A program made the translations under genes and the position numbers. Positions 18,507 through 29,406 of a stretch of DNA of 64,000 nucleotides are shown in pieces. Source of the stretch: Pantoea wallisii (GTDB taxonomy: Bacteria; Pseudomonadota; Gammaproteobacteria; Enterobacterales; Enterobacteriaceae); contig NZ_MLFS01000013.1 in NCBI RefSeq assembly GCF_002095485.1, positions 1-64,000 of the forward strand. Reading direction: 5' to 3'. The number at the start of each line of letters is the position of its first letter. Position 1 is the stretch's first letter. The notes under the pieces are model-generated. The model ran no database searches. It saw only the letters and a list, made by a program, of their open reading frames with translations, and had not been told where the DNA came from.

Positions 18507-20095
18507 TTACGCCACACCTAACGCGCTTTTCACCTCATTGGCAATTTTCTCCACCTGCGGGCCATAAATCACCTGAACGTCATGCTCGCTTACGCGGTTC
18601 ACGCCATTCGCCCCGGTGGTGAGCAGCGTCTTATCTACCACCTCTTTCATCTCTTTAACGCGCACGCGCAGACGCGTAAAGCAGCAATCGACGTCCTCTA
18701 TATTGGCCTCGCCGCCCAAACCGCTGATGATAACCCGGGTGCGCTCATCGGCAGCGACCTGCTGCGGCTTCTCCTCTTCGTCACTCTCACGTCCCGGCGT
18801 TTCTACGTTCATGCGTGTAATCACATAGCGGAAACCGTAGTAGTAGAGCGGCGCATAGACAACGCCGAGCGCCAGGGTCCACCACCAGTGCGTTTTGCTG
18901 CCGCCCAGCACGCCAAATACTACCAGGTCGATAATGCCGCCCTGCACATTACCGATCATCAGGTGCAGCATCGACATCAGCATGAATGAAAGCCCGGTAA
19001 GCAGTGCATGCAGGATATAGAGCACCGGTGAAACGAAGATAAAACAGAACTCCAGCGGCTCAGTGATGCCGGTGGTAAATGAGGTTAGCGCCCCCGCCAG
19101 TACCAGCGCCTTCACGCGCTGTTTGTGTGCCGGCTTCGCCGTGTGGTACATCGCCAGGGCCGCTGCCGGCAGGCCAAACATCATTACCGGAATTTTACCC
19201 TGCGCCAGAAACTGGGTGGCGCTGCGCACGGTCTCATCCGGAATGGCCCCGGGATTAGTCAGTGAGGTGTTGAAGATGTTAAGCGCGCCGACAATGGTTT
19301 GCCCGTCAACGGTGGCCATGCCGCCAATGGGCGTGAAGCGCACGGTCTCATTCAGAATGTGGTGTAAACCGGTAGGAATCAGCAGGCGCTCGCCCGTTCC
19401 GAGCAGAAAGGCGCCGTACTGCCCGCTCTTACCAATCATCTGACCTACCCAGCGATGCCAGCGCCAATGGTCGGCCAGATCAGCGCCAGCAGCACGCCGA
19501 TCAGCGGCAGCACCAGAATGGTGACAATCGGTACAAAGCGACGACCGCCAAAGAAACTGATCGCCGTAGGCAGCTGCTGAGTATAGAAGCGGTTATGCAG
19601 CACCACCGTCATTAGCCCGGCAATCACTCCGCCCAGCACGCTCATGTTGTAGGTAAAGATGCCCAGCATCTCGATATATTCCGCGGAGGTCATCATCGCC
19701 GTGGTTTGGTCCATCCCCGCCTGCTGCAGCGCCTCCGGCGTGGTGGTCGCAGCGGTCAGCCCTTTTGCCGCCAGCGTGGCGCTGATGCCCACGTTCAGCG
19801 CAATATAACCGATGATCGCCGCAAATGCCGCCGTGGCCTTCTCAGCTTTTGCCAGTCCGATGGCGCTGGCAACGGCAAAAAATACCGGCAGATTGGCAAA
19901 CAGTGCGGCGGCTACTTTACGGATAAAGCCGATAATTAACTGCGGCACCTGCATATGCGCAAAGGCATCGCCGGTGACGGCTGGATTTTGCATGGCGGCT
20001 GCCAGGCCGAGGAATATCCCGGCGGCGGCGATGACGGAGATCGGCATCATCAATGCTTTACCGAAGGCGTGAATTTGGCTGGTCAGATTCTTCAT
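18507..20095 (-). pseudogene. PTS EIICB, glucose/maltose type (MalX-like), single-base frameshift
   Basis: An EIIC membrane domain (about 10 hydrophobic segments, with the FTTGITEPLEF motif of this transporter class) is followed by a C-terminal EIIB domain whose phosphorylated cysteine lies in DCCFTRLR, equivalent to the usual DNCITRLR. N-terminal and C-terminal parts are in different frames around 19447 (GCTGGG then TAGGTCAG; one base missing gives AGLGQMIG). Corrected length is 529 residues, right for MalX/PtsG-like proteins. The sugar is not identifiable; it resembles MalX more than PtsG. The gene is divergent from the YdeP-like gene and absent from this position in E. coli. Confidence 0.8.
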
Positions 20096-20343
20096 GCGGC
20101 GTGCCCTTTCTGTGGCCGAAAGAGCAATTATTAGCCAGTTATGTGTAACCCATGCAGTTGCAGCGCTGTAGCGGCCGATAAAGTTTGAAGCCCATCACGT
20201 TTCAGCACTGCTGGCAGCGATAAACGTTAACTATCGCACCATTAAGTCAATCAATTAGACAACTTTTGCCGCCAGTCGCACACTTCCCTCCAACAGAAGA
20301 CATATTCTGATAACAATTCATAAACAATAAGCCTGCAACGACT

Positions 20344-22652
20344 ATGAAATTTAAACGTAAGATCCAGCCTTATCGCGCCGCCGCTGGCGGCTGGGGCTCT
20401 TTGGAAGCCACCACCCGTTTCGTTCTTGACAGCAAAGCCGCCCTGAAAAATATGCGCAACCTGATGCGCATGAACAAAGCGCGCGGTTTCGACTGCCCGG
20501 GCTGTGCATGGGGCGATGACAACAAAAGTACCTTCAGTTTCTGTGAAAACGGCGCCAAAGCGGTGACATGGGAAGCGACGCGCCGCGTCGTGGAGCCTGA
20601 GTTTTTCGCCCAACACAGCGTCAGCACGCTCTATCAGCAGAGCGACTACTTCCTTGAGTATCAGGGCCGTCTGACCCACCCGATGCGCTACAACAGCGAA
20701 ACCGATCACTATGAGCCCATCAGCTGGGACGAGGCGTTTGCGCTGATTGCACAGCACCTCAAGGCGATGGATCACCCGAATCAGATGGAGCTGTATACCT
20801 CCGGCCGTGCCAGTAACGAAGCCTCCTGGCTCTATCAGCTGTTTGGCCGCGTTATGGGCACCAACAACTTCCCTGACTGCTCCAACATGTGCCATGAAGC
20901 CAGCGGCACCGGCCTGAAGCGCAGCATTGGCGTGGGTAAAGGCACCATTCGCCTCGACGATTTCGACCACGCGAACGCGATCTTTGTTTTTGGTCAAAAC
21001 CCGGGAACCAACCATCCGCGTATGCTGCACAGCCTGCGTCACGCCGCGGACCATGGCGCGAAGATCGTCACTTTTAACACTTTGCGCGAGCGCGGGCTGG
21101 AGCGTTTCGCCGATCCGCAGAAGCCGCTGGAAGTGGTGACCTCAATGGCAGGCACCATCAGCTCTGCCTATTACCAGCCGAACCTCGGCGGTGATATGGC
21201 AGCCGTGCGCGGTATGGTGAAAGCGCTGCTGGAAGAGCAACGCAAGCGGCTGGATAACGGCGAGAAAGGTATTTTTGATCAGGCCTTTATTGATGCGCAT
21301 ACCCAGGGCGTTGAGCAGTATCTGGCAGCGGTCGATAACACCCGCTGGGATGATATTGTGCGCCAGTCGGGCCTGAGTGAAGCGCAGATTCGTGAAGCTG
21401 CGGCAATTTATCAGAGCGCTGAACGTGTGATCATCACCTGGGCGATGGGCATCACGCAGCATAAACACTCTGTGGATACGGTGCGTGAAATCACCAACCT
21501 GCAGCTGCTGTTCGGTCAGTTGGGTAAAAAAGGCGCGGGTCTCTGCCCGGTGCGCGGCCACAGTAACGTGCAGGGCAACCGCACGATGGGTATCGATGAG
21601 AAGCCAAATAAGCCGTTCCTCGATGCGCTGGGCGCCCACTTTGGTTTTGAACCGCCGCGCGAGCACGGTCACAACACGGTTGAAGCGCTGAACGCCATGC
21701 TGCGTGATGAAGTCAAAGTGCTGATTGCCTTAGGTGGCAATCTGGCCGCAGCGGCGCCGGACTCCCCTGTCACCGAAGAGGCGCTGCAGCACTGCGGCCT
21801 GACGGTGCACATCAGCACCAAACTGAACCGCAGCCACCTGGTGCCGGGTCATGAAGGGTTAATCCTGCCGACGCTGGGCCGTACCGAGCGCGATCGTCAG
21901 GCAAGCGGCAATCAGTTCATTACCGTTGAGGACTCCTTCAGCATGGTTCACGCCTCGGAAGGCGTGGGCATTCCGCTGGCCGAGACGCAGCGTTCTGAAA
22001 CCGCAATTGTTGCGGGTATCGCTCACGCGACCCTGGGCAGCGATAAGATCGACTGGCAGGGCATGGCCGCAGACTACAATGTGATTCGCGAGCACATCGC
22101 CGCCACCATTCCCGCTTCGCCGACTTCAACAACAAGTGTGACCAGCCGGGCGGGTTCTATCTGGGTAATGCTGCGGCCGAACTGCGTTTCAACACGCCAT
22201 CGGCGCAGGCCGAGTTCAGCGCCGCCGCCCTGCCGGATTCGCTGTTCCCGCAGTTGGGTGCCGATGTGGAGGTGCCGTTTACGCTGCAAACCCTGCGTTC
22301 GCACGACCAGTACAACACCACGATTTACGGCCTCGATGACCGTTACCGTGGCGTTTACGGCCAGCGCGAAGTGGTGTTTATTCACCCGGAGGATATGTCC
22401 GCACTTGGCTTCAGCGAAGGCCAGCTGGTGGATATTGAAACCCTGTGGAACGATGGCCTGACGCGCCGGGTCAGCGGTTTTAAACTGGTGCCGTACAATA
22501 TTCCGCGTGGTAACCTGGCAGCCTACTATCCGGAAACCAACCCGCTGGTCCCGCTCTCCAGCTATGGCGACGGCAGCGGTACGCCGACCTCAAAATCTGT
22601 GCCGGTTAAACTGGCACTGAGTGCCGCAGTGCCGACACAGCGCATCGCCTGA
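20344..22652 (+). pseudogene. YdeP/FdhF-family molybdopterin oxidoreductase, single-base frameshift
   Basis: A formate-dehydrogenase-alpha-like molybdoenzyme closest to E. coli YdeP. The N-terminus AAAGGWGSLEATTRF and the cysteine set FDCPGCAW plus FCENGAKAV can bind an iron-sulfur cluster; the MCHE motif supplies the likely molybdenum ligand; GHSNVQG and NRSHL belong to the cofactor-binding regions. A G is missing near 22113 (CCCGGC expected), after which the frame continues FADFNNKCDQPGGFYLGNA to TQRIA at 22652. Corrected length is 769 residues (E. coli YdeP 759). Its substrate is unknown; YdeP is tied to acid resistance in E. coli. It is divergent from the PTS gene, with 248 bp between. 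Confidence 0.82.
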
Positions 22653-22673
22653 GCCCGGCGTTACATCAAGGTC

Positions 22674-22696
22674 AAAGCCGCGTAAAGCGGCTTTTT
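22674..22696 (+). terminator. Terminator of the YdeP-like gene
   Basis: An 8-bp stem AAAGCCGC/GCGGCTTT with a GTAAA loop and a short T tail, 22 bases past the stop codon, before rnb. Confidence 0.85.
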
Positions 22697-22775
22697 CACC
22701 TGTTTTGGCCTTGCCGCGCGCACCTGATTCGCGTAAAACTGTCCACCGCTCTTAGGCCACGAAACTGAATATATT

Positions 22776-24710
22776 ATGTTCCAGGATAACCCGCTGCTCG
22801 CGCAGCTGAAAGAGAAGCTTCACGCGCAGACTCCGCGCGCCGAAGGTGTAGTGAAAGGCACGGAAAAAGGTTTTGGCTTCCTCGAAGTTGATGCACAGAA
22901 AAGCTACTTCATCCCACCACCGCAGATGAAGAAAGTGATGCACGGTGACCGCATTTCCGCGGTGATCCATACCGATAAAGATCGCGAAAGCGCTGAGCCG
23001 GAAAGCCTGATTGAGCCGTTTCTGACGCGCTTTGTTGGTCGCGTGCAGAAGAAAGATGACCGCCTCTCCATTGTGCCGGATCACCCCCTGCTGAAAGACG
23101 CCATCCAGTGCCGTGCGGTGCGTGGTCTGACGCACGATTTCCAGAACGGCGACTGGGCCGTTGCAGAGATGCGCCGCCATCCGCTGAAAGGCGATCGCGG
23201 TTTTTATGCCGAACTGACCGAATTCATTGTCACCGCGGACGATCACCTCGCGCCGTGGTGGGTTACGCTTTCACGCCATAATCTGGAGCGTGAAGCGCCG
23301 CAGATCGCCTTTGGCGAGATGCTCGACGAACATCTGCAGCGCGAGGATCTCACCGCGCTTAACTTCGTCACGATCGACAGCGCCAGCACTGAAGATATGG
23401 ACGATGCGCTGTATGCAGAAGAGACCGCAGACGGGAATCTGCTGCTGACGATTGCCATCGCCGATCCGACCGCTTACGTAGCTGAAGGCAGCGCGCTGGA
23501 TAAGCTGGCTGCCCAGCGTGCCTTCACCAACTACCTGCCTGGCTTCAACATCCCGATGCTGCCGCGTGAGCTGTCAGACGATGTCTGCTCGCTGCGCCCT
23601 GACGTCAAACGCCCGGCGCTGGCATGCCGCGTGACCGTACTGGCTGATGGCAGCCTGGCGGATGACGTGCACTTCTTTGCGGCGTGGATTGAGTCCAAAG
23701 CCAAACTGGTTTACGACGAAGTGTCTGACTGGCTGGAAAACAGCGGCAGCTGGCAGCCAGCCAGCGACGCTATTGCTCAGCAAATCCGTCTGCTGCACCG
23801 CCTGTGTCAGGTGCGCAGCGAATGGCGCCAGACCCATGCGCTGGTCTTTAAAGATCGTCCTGACTACCGCTTTGTGCTGGGTGAGAAAGGCGAAGTGCTG
23901 GATATCGTGGCTGAGCCACGCCGTATTGCTAACCGCATCGTTGAAGAGTCAATGATTCTGGCAAACGTCTGTGCGGCCAAGGTATTGCGGGAGAAGCTTG
24001 GCTTCGGTATCTACAACCTGCATACCGGATTCGATCTGGCTAACGCTGAGCAAGCCGCTGGCGTGCTGGCCGGACACGGTATCACCGTTGATCCGCAGGC
24101 CATCACCACGCTGGAGGGTTTCCGCCAGCTGCGCCGTGAGCTGGATGCCCAGCCGACGCAATATCTGGATAGCCGTATTCGCCGCTTCCAGAGTTTTGCT
24201 GAGATCAGCACGGAGCCGGGCCCGCACTTTGGCCTGGGTCTGGAGGCGTATGCCACCTGGACCTCGCCGATCCGTAAGTTTGGCGACATGGTTAATCACC
24301 GCCTGCTGAAAGCCATCGTGCGCGGTGAGAGCGTGGCGCGTCCCAAAGATGACGTGACCGTCACCATGGGCGAGCGTCGCCGTCTGAACCGTATGGCAGA
24401 GCGCGACGTGGGTGACTGGCTGTATGCTCGTTTCCTCGCCCCGTTTGCCGGCAGCGACCGGAAGTTCAGCGCCGAGATCATCGACGTCTCGCGTGGCGGC
24501 ATGCGCGTGCGCCTGCTGGAAAATGGTGCGGTAGCCTTTATCCCGGCGCCGTTCATTCACGCGGTACGTGATGAACTGGTGTGCTCGCAGGAGAGCGGCA
24601 CCGTTCAGATCAAGGGTGAAGTCGCTTACCGCGTGACGAACATAATTGATGTGACACTCGCCGAAGTGCGCATGGAGACCCGCAGCGTGGTCGCCCGCCC
24701 CGCTGCCTGA
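22776..24710 (+). CDS. rnb: Exoribonuclease II
   Basis: RNase II, a processive 3'-to-5' exoribonuclease of mRNA decay, 644 residues as in E. coli. It has two N-terminal cold-shock domains, a catalytic RNB domain and a C-terminal S1 domain. The four metal-binding aspartates are in the motif [15 protein letters not shown] near residues 199-212. The highly conserved [20 protein letters not shown] block lies in the RNB domain. The gene is flanked by a terminator on each side. In E. coli rnb lies directly between yciW and pdeR; here both sides carry inserted genes. Confidence 0.98.
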   Translation: MFQDNPLLAQLKEKLHAQTPRAEGVVKGTEKGFGFLEVDAQKSYFIPPPQMKKVMHGDRISAVIHTDKDRESAEPESLIEPFLTRFVGRVQKKDDRLSIVPDHPLLKDAIQCRAVRGLTHDFQNGDWAVAEMRRHPLKGDRGFYAELTEFIVTADDHLAPWWVTLSRHNLEREAPQIAFGEMLDEHLQREDLTALNFVTIDSASTEDMDDALYAEETADGNLLLTIAIADPTAYVAEGSALDKLAAQRAFTNYLPGFNIPMLPRELSDDVCSLRPDVKRPALACRVTVLADGSLADDVHFFAAWIESKAKLVYDEVSDWLENSGSWQPASDAIAQQIRLLHRLCQVRSEWRQTHALVFKDRPDYRFVLGEKGEVLDIVAEPRRIANRIVEESMILANVCAAKVLREKLGFGIYNLHTGFDLANAEQAAGVLAGHGITVDPQAITTLEGFRQLRRELDAQPTQYLDSRIRRFQSFAEISTEPGPHFGLGLEAYATWTSPIRKFGDMVNHRLLKAIVRGESVARPKDDVTVTMGERRRLNRMAERDVGDWLYARFLAPFAGSDRKFSAEIIDVSRGGMRVRLLENGAVAFIPAPFIHAVRDELVCSQESGTVQIKGEVAYRVTNIIDVTLAEVRMETRSVVARPAA

Positions 24711-24722
24711 GCATGAATGCCC

Positions 24723-24751
24723 GCGGATAACAGCTGTTATCCCGCATTTTT
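24723..24751 (+). terminator. Terminator of rnb
   Basis: A perfect palindrome GGATAACAGCTGTTATCC within GCGG...CCGC, followed by ATTTTT, starts 12 bases after the rnb stop. Confidence 0.85.
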
Positions 24752-24895
24752 CCCCGCCAGAACCCGCAATTGTTAAATTTGTTTCCCGCTTCACACTTCT
24801 GCCCTGATTCACTTTCGCTAACATTCCATTACATTACTTTTAACTTGTTGTATTTCGATCGCCTGTTTTTCCCGGTCCCTACAAGGAGTTAACTC

Positions 24896-26961
24896 ATGAA
24901 CAACGTCAAAACCGGATTGATCTGGTTAGCGGTGGCGTTAATTGGTGCAGCGGCGTTTGCCATGCTGGCCCTCAGCCGTGGCGAGCATGTGAATGCTGTC
25001 TGGCTGGTGATTGCCTCGGTTGCCTGCTACAGCATTGCTTATCGCTTCTACAGTCTGTTTATCGCAAAGCGTATCTTTGAGCTGGATGACAATCGCCGTA
25101 CGCCGGCGGAACGTCTTAACGACGGGCTGGACTATGTCCCTACCAATAAGTGGGTCCTGTTTGGCCATCACTTTGCGGCCATTGCCGGTGCAGGCCCGCT
25201 GGTGGGACCTATTCTGGCGGCACAGATGGGCTTCCTGCCTGGCACCATCTGGATTCTGGTCGGTGTGATGCTGGCCGGTGCGGTACAGGATTTTCTCGTG
25301 CTGTTTATCTCCACGCGCCGCGATGGCCGCTCGCTGGGGGAGATGGCGCGCCAGGAGCTGGGTTCGTTCGCCGGTGTGGTGACGATGCTGGGCGCGCTGG
25401 GCGTAATGATCATTATCCTCTCGGCGCTGGCGCTGGTGGTGGTAAAAGCGCTGGCCAACAGCCCCTGGGGCCTGTTCACCATCGCCGCGACGATACCGAT
25501 CGCACTGTTCATGGGCGTCTATATGCGCTTCCTGCGCCCCGGTAAGATCGCGGAAGTCTCGGTCATTGGCTTTGTTCTGATGATGGCAGCGATCATTTAC
25601 GGCGGGAATGTGGCGGCCGATCCTTACTGGGGACCGATCTTCACCCTGAAAGGCACGGAGCTGACCTGGGTGCTGGTGATCTACGGTTTTGTGGCGTCGT
25701 CACTGCCGGTGTGGCTGCTGCTGGCACCGCGCGACTACCTCTCCACCTTCTTAAAAATCGGGGTGATTGTCGGTCTGGCGGTGGGTATTGTGTTCGCCAT
25801 GCCGGAGCTGAAGATGCCGGCGGTGACCAAATTCATTGATGGCACCGGCCCGGTATTTTCCGGCTCGCTGTTCCCGTTCCTGTTCATTACGATCGCCTGC
25901 GGCGCCATCTCCGGCTTCCATGCGCTGGTCTCCAGCGGCACCACGCCGAAGCTGATTGAGCGTGAGAGCCACATTCGCTTTATCGGCTACGGCGCCATGC
26001 TGATGGAGTCCTTTGTGGCTATCATGGCGCTGATCTGTGCCTCGGTGCTGGACCCGGGCGTGTACTTTGCCATGAACGCCCCGGCGGCCCTGATTGGCAC
26101 AACGGTTGAGAATGCCGCTCAGGTGATCAACGGCTGGGGCTTTGTGGTGACGCCGGAGATGCTCAGCGGCATTGCCGGCGAAGTGGGTGAAAGTACCATC
26201 CTTTCGCGCGCCGGGGGTGCGCCAACCTTTGCGGTCGGCATGGCGCACATCATCACGGAGGTATTTAACAGCCGGGCAATGATGGCCTTCTGGTACCACT
26301 TCGCCATTCTGTTTGAGGCGCTGTTCATTCTCACGGCGGTGGACGCCGGCACGCGGGCCTGTCGCTTTATGGTGCAGGATCTGGTCGGGACCGTAGTGCC
26401 ATCAATGGCGAACAACCGCTCCTGGTTGGGCAATATGGCCGGCACCACTGTAGCTGTCGCTGGCTGGGCTTCTTCGTGTATCAGGGCGTGGTCGATCCGC
26501 TTGGTGGCATTAATACGCTGTGGCCGCTATTTGGTATCGGCAACCAGATGCTGGCATCAATGGCGCTGATTCTCGGCACCGTGGTGCTGTTTAAGATGAA
26601 GAAGCAGCGCTACGCCTGGGTCACTATCGTCCCGACCGCCTGGCTGTTCATTACCTCGATGACGGCGGGCTGGCAGAAGATTTTTCACGAGAAGCCGGCC
26701 ATTGGCTTCCTGGCTCAGGCGAATAAATTCCGCAAAGGCATTGATGAGGGTGTGATCATCGCGCCGGCCAAAACGGTTGCCGACATGCAAACCATCGTCT
26801 TTAGCAATCAGATTAACGCGGCCCTGTGCGGCTTCTTTATGCTGGTAGCCGTTACCATGCTGATTGCCGCCTTCTTTGTGATCCGCCGGGCGCTACACAG
26901 TACGGTGCCGACCACCCATGAATCAGAGGTATCAGTGCGTAAAGAGGTGCGTAATGTCTGA
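24896..26961 (+). pseudogene. cstA: Peptide/pyruvate transporter CstA, single-base frameshift
   Basis: A CstA-family inner-membrane transporter with about 16-18 hydrophobic segments and the hallmark FGHHFAAIAGAGPLVGP near residue 88 onwards. E. coli CstA (carbon starvation protein) has been linked to peptide and pyruvate uptake. A G is missing near 26465 (TGGGGC expected, TGGGC present), after which the frame continues GFFVYQGVVDPLGGINTLWP and on to 26961. Corrected length is 688 residues, near the 701 of CstA, whose GGINTLWPLFGI motif it shares (BtsT/YjiY is alternative). The ribosome site AAGGAG is clear. It is followed by ybdD with an 8-base overlap. Confidence 0.88.
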
Positions 26962-27250
26962 GTCCATTCTGCACTGGAGAAAACCGTCTGGCCGCTGGCA
27001 TATTCAGCGCTGCTTACCGATCGCTTCCGCACCCCGAGTGCAGCCTCGTGGTCGCTGGCAGCGTATCTGGCAGGGATTGCAGCAAAGTTTTCGGTTAATG
27101 GTTGGCGTGCACGACTATCAAACTTATCTGAAGCATATGCGTGAAAAACATCCCGGGCAGCAGCCCATGGACGAGCGTGCCTTTCACCGTTACTGCCTTG
27201 ACGCCCGCTTCCCCAGCCAGGCCGGGAAAATAGGAAAGTGCCCCTGCTAA
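26954..27250 (+). CDS. ybdD: YbdD/YjiX-family small protein (DUF466)
   Basis: A 98-residue protein whose C-terminal two thirds match YbdD/YjiX: FRLMVGVHDYQTYLKHMREK, HPGQQPM, DARF and the Cys-rich end GKCPC. The gene typically follows cstA or btsT, as here, and its stop-start overlap with cstA suggests coupled expression. E. coli YbdD has only 65 residues; this one carries about 35 extra, Arg- and Trp-rich residues at the N-terminus, unless an internal start is used. I chose the ATG at 26954 over an upstream in-frame start at 26918 inside cstA. Function is unknown beyond its association with the transporter. Confidence 0.85.
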   Translation: MSESILHWRKPSGRWHIQRCLPIASAPRVQPRGRWQRIWQGLQQSFRLMVGVHDYQTYLKHMREKHPGQQPMDERAFHRYCLDARFPSQAGKIGKCPC

Positions 27251-27259
27251 ACTATCCAG

Positions 27260-27281
27260 GCCCCGATTTTCGGGGCTTTTT
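27260..27281 (+). terminator. Terminator of cstA-ybdD
   Basis: A 7-bp stem GCCCCGA/TCGGGGC with a three-base loop and a five-T tail, ten bases past the ybdD stop. Confidence 0.93.
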
Positions 27282-27405
27282 CGTGCCATTCTTTATTAAA
27301 AACAAAAATATATTACGTTTGCATCTTGTGCTGAAGCAGGAGGTTGAATACTGTTGCTAAAATAATGAGATACCGCCTGCAGAGCATTCCCCGGAGGAAG
27401 TTTCC

Positions 27406-29391
27406 ATGACCGATGAACAAGGGCAAACGCTGTTATATACCTTGTTTGGCACCACCAGCCCTCATTGGCGTTTAACTTCTGATAGCGATGCACTGCATTT
27501 TGCCGAAGATGAGAAAGCCAATACAAACCTGGCGGTTCCGCTTACCCCTGCGCAGGCCAGTCTGTTACGCGCCATGACCGTGATCACTTCCAGCATCAAC
27601 CTGACGCTCTCTCTGCACGGTTCGCCGGTACCCATGCACTTTGTGGGACGCAAAGTTAATCAGTCCGCCTGGGCCGGCACCGCTTCGGCATGGGGTGATA
27701 CCTCCTCCGTTGCGCGGGATTTAACGCTGGGCCTCTCCTTTGCCGAACAGGTCGTCTCTGAAGCCAACTCGGTGATCGTGATTCTCGATCAGCGCGGCAA
27801 TATTCAGCGCTTTAACCGCTTAAGCGAAGAGTATACCGGCCTGAAAGAGCAGGAAGTCATTGGCCGGAATGTGTTTCAGCTGTTTATGACGAAGCAGGAG
27901 GCGCAGGCATCGCGCCGCAACATTGCCGGTTTCTTCCGTGACGGCAACTCGTATGAGGTGGAGCGCTGGGTGAAAACCAGAAAAGGCCAGCGACTGTTTC
28001 TGTTTCGTAATAAGTTTGTCCACAGCGGTAGTGGGAAAAATGAAATTTTCCTCATCTGTTCTGGAACGGACATCACAGAGGAGCGACGCGCCCAGGAGCG
28101 CCTGCGCGTGCTGGCAAACACCGATACGGTGACCGGATTACCTAACCGCAACGCCATTCACCAGCAAATTAGCCTGGCACTGGAGCTGGCGAATGGCAAC
28201 CAGACCGGTGTGGTTTATCTCGATCTGGATAATTTTAAGAAAGTTAACGACGCCTATGGCCATATGTTTGGCGATCAGCTGCTACAGGCGGTATCACTGG
28301 CGATCCTCAGCTGCCTCGGTAAAGATCAGACGTTAGCGCGTCTTGGCGGCGATGAGTTTGTGGTGCTGGCGGAGAACACCAGCCAGGCATCGCTGGAAGC
28401 GATGTCGTCGCGCATTCTGGATCGCCTGCGTCAGCCGTTCCGCATTGGCCTGATCGAAGTCTACAGCGGCTGTTCCATCGGTATCGCCCTCGCCCCGCTG
28501 CACGGCGAAGATCGCGAAAGCCTGATCCGTAATGCCGATACCGCGATGTATCACGCCAAAGAGAACGGCCGCGGTAAGTTCTGCGTGTTCGCCAGTGAGA
28601 TGAATCAGCGCGTGTTTGAGTATCTGTGGCTCGATACCAATCTGCGCAAAGCGCTGGAGCAGGATCATCTGGTGGTGCACTACCAGCCGAAGCTCGATCG
28701 CGATGGCGAGGTGCGCAGCGCCGAAGCGCTGGTCCGCTGGAATTCGCCCGAGCGCGGTCTGGTGCCGCCCGGGGACTTTATCTCCTATGCCGAGGAGTCC
28801 GGCCTGATTGTGCCGCTTGGCCGCTGGGTGATGCTCAATGTGCTGCAGCAGATCGTGCAGTGGCGCCGCGAAGGCATCTATCTGCGCGTCGCCGTTAACG
28901 TCTCGGCTAAACAGCTGATCGATGAAAGCATCTACAGCGATCTGAAAAAGGCGCTGAGCGAAGCTGGCATCACCGACTGCCCGATCGATATTGAGCTGAC
29001 CGAGAGCTGCTTAATCGAAAACGAAGCCGGGGCGCTGAAGCTCATGAAGCAGTTCCAGGAGCTGGGGGCGCAGGTACACCTTGATGACTTCGGCACCGGC
29101 TACTCCTCACTGTCGCAGCTGGCGCGCGTGCCCATTGATGCCATCAAGCTGGATCAAAGCTTTGTGCGTAATATCAATAAGCAACCGGTGGCGCAATCAC
29201 TGGTGCGTGCGATTGTCGCGGTTGCCAAGGCCCTTGATCTGCAGGTGATTGCCGAGGGCATTGAAACCAAAGCCGAAGAGAAATTTGTGCTGAACAGTGG
29301 TGTGGATGGACGTCAGGGCTATTATTATGCCAAACCAATGCCCGCAGAACAGCTCGGGCATTGGCTGGCTAAGCATCCTGCCCGCGTCTAA
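27406..29391 (+). CDS. pdeR: Cyclic-di-GMP phosphodiesterase PdeR / DSF receptor RpfR
   Basis: A 661-residue PAS-GGDEF-EAL protein, the length of E. coli PdeR (YciR, Gmr). An N-terminal domain (1-110) is of the kind known in RpfR to bind RpfF; a PAS domain follows (about 115-225), then GGDEF at 314-318 and EAL at 440-442, both intact, with DDFGTGYSS further on. In Cronobacter and Burkholderia, RpfR binds the cis-2-unsaturated fatty-acid signal (BDSF) in its PAS domain and then degrades c-di-GMP. The rpfF homologue 15 bases away, convergent, supports that role here. A strong GGAGGA site precedes the ATG. Confidence 0.93.
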   Translation: MTDEQGQTLLYTLFGTTSPHWRLTSDSDALHFAEDEKANTNLAVPLTPAQASLLRAMTVITSSINLTLSLHGSPVPMHFVGRKVNQSAWAGTASAWGDTSSVARDLTLGLSFAEQVVSEANSVIVILDQRGNIQRFNRLSEEYTGLKEQEVIGRNVFQLFMTKQEAQASRRNIAGFFRDGNSYEVERWVKTRKGQRLFLFRNKFVHSGSGKNEIFLICSGTDITEERRAQERLRVLANTDTVTGLPNRNAIHQQISLALELANGNQTGVVYLDLDNFKKVNDAYGHMFGDQLLQAVSLAILSCLGKDQTLARLGGDEFVVLAENTSQASLEAMSSRILDRLRQPFRIGLIEVYSGCSIGIALAPLHGEDRESLIRNADTAMYHAKENGRGKFCVFASEMNQRVFEYLWLDTNLRKALEQDHLVVHYQPKLDRDGEVRSAEALVRWNSPERGLVPPGDFISYAEESGLIVPLGRWVMLNVLQQIVQWRREGIYLRVAVNVSAKQLIDESIYSDLKKALSEAGITDCPIDIELTESCLIENEAGALKLMKQFQELGAQVHLDDFGTGYSSLSQLARVPIDAIKLDQSFVRNINKQPVAQSLVRAIVAVAKALDLQVIAEGIETKAEEKFVLNSGVDGRQGYYYAKPMPAEQLGHWLAKHPARV

Positions 29392-29406
29392 CGCTGGTGT
29401 TTACTG

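Noticed and set aside
20251-21054. 267-residue minus-strand ORF opposite the YdeP-like gene
   Set aside because: It overlaps a strong molybdoenzyme frame on the plus strand and shows no motif of its own.
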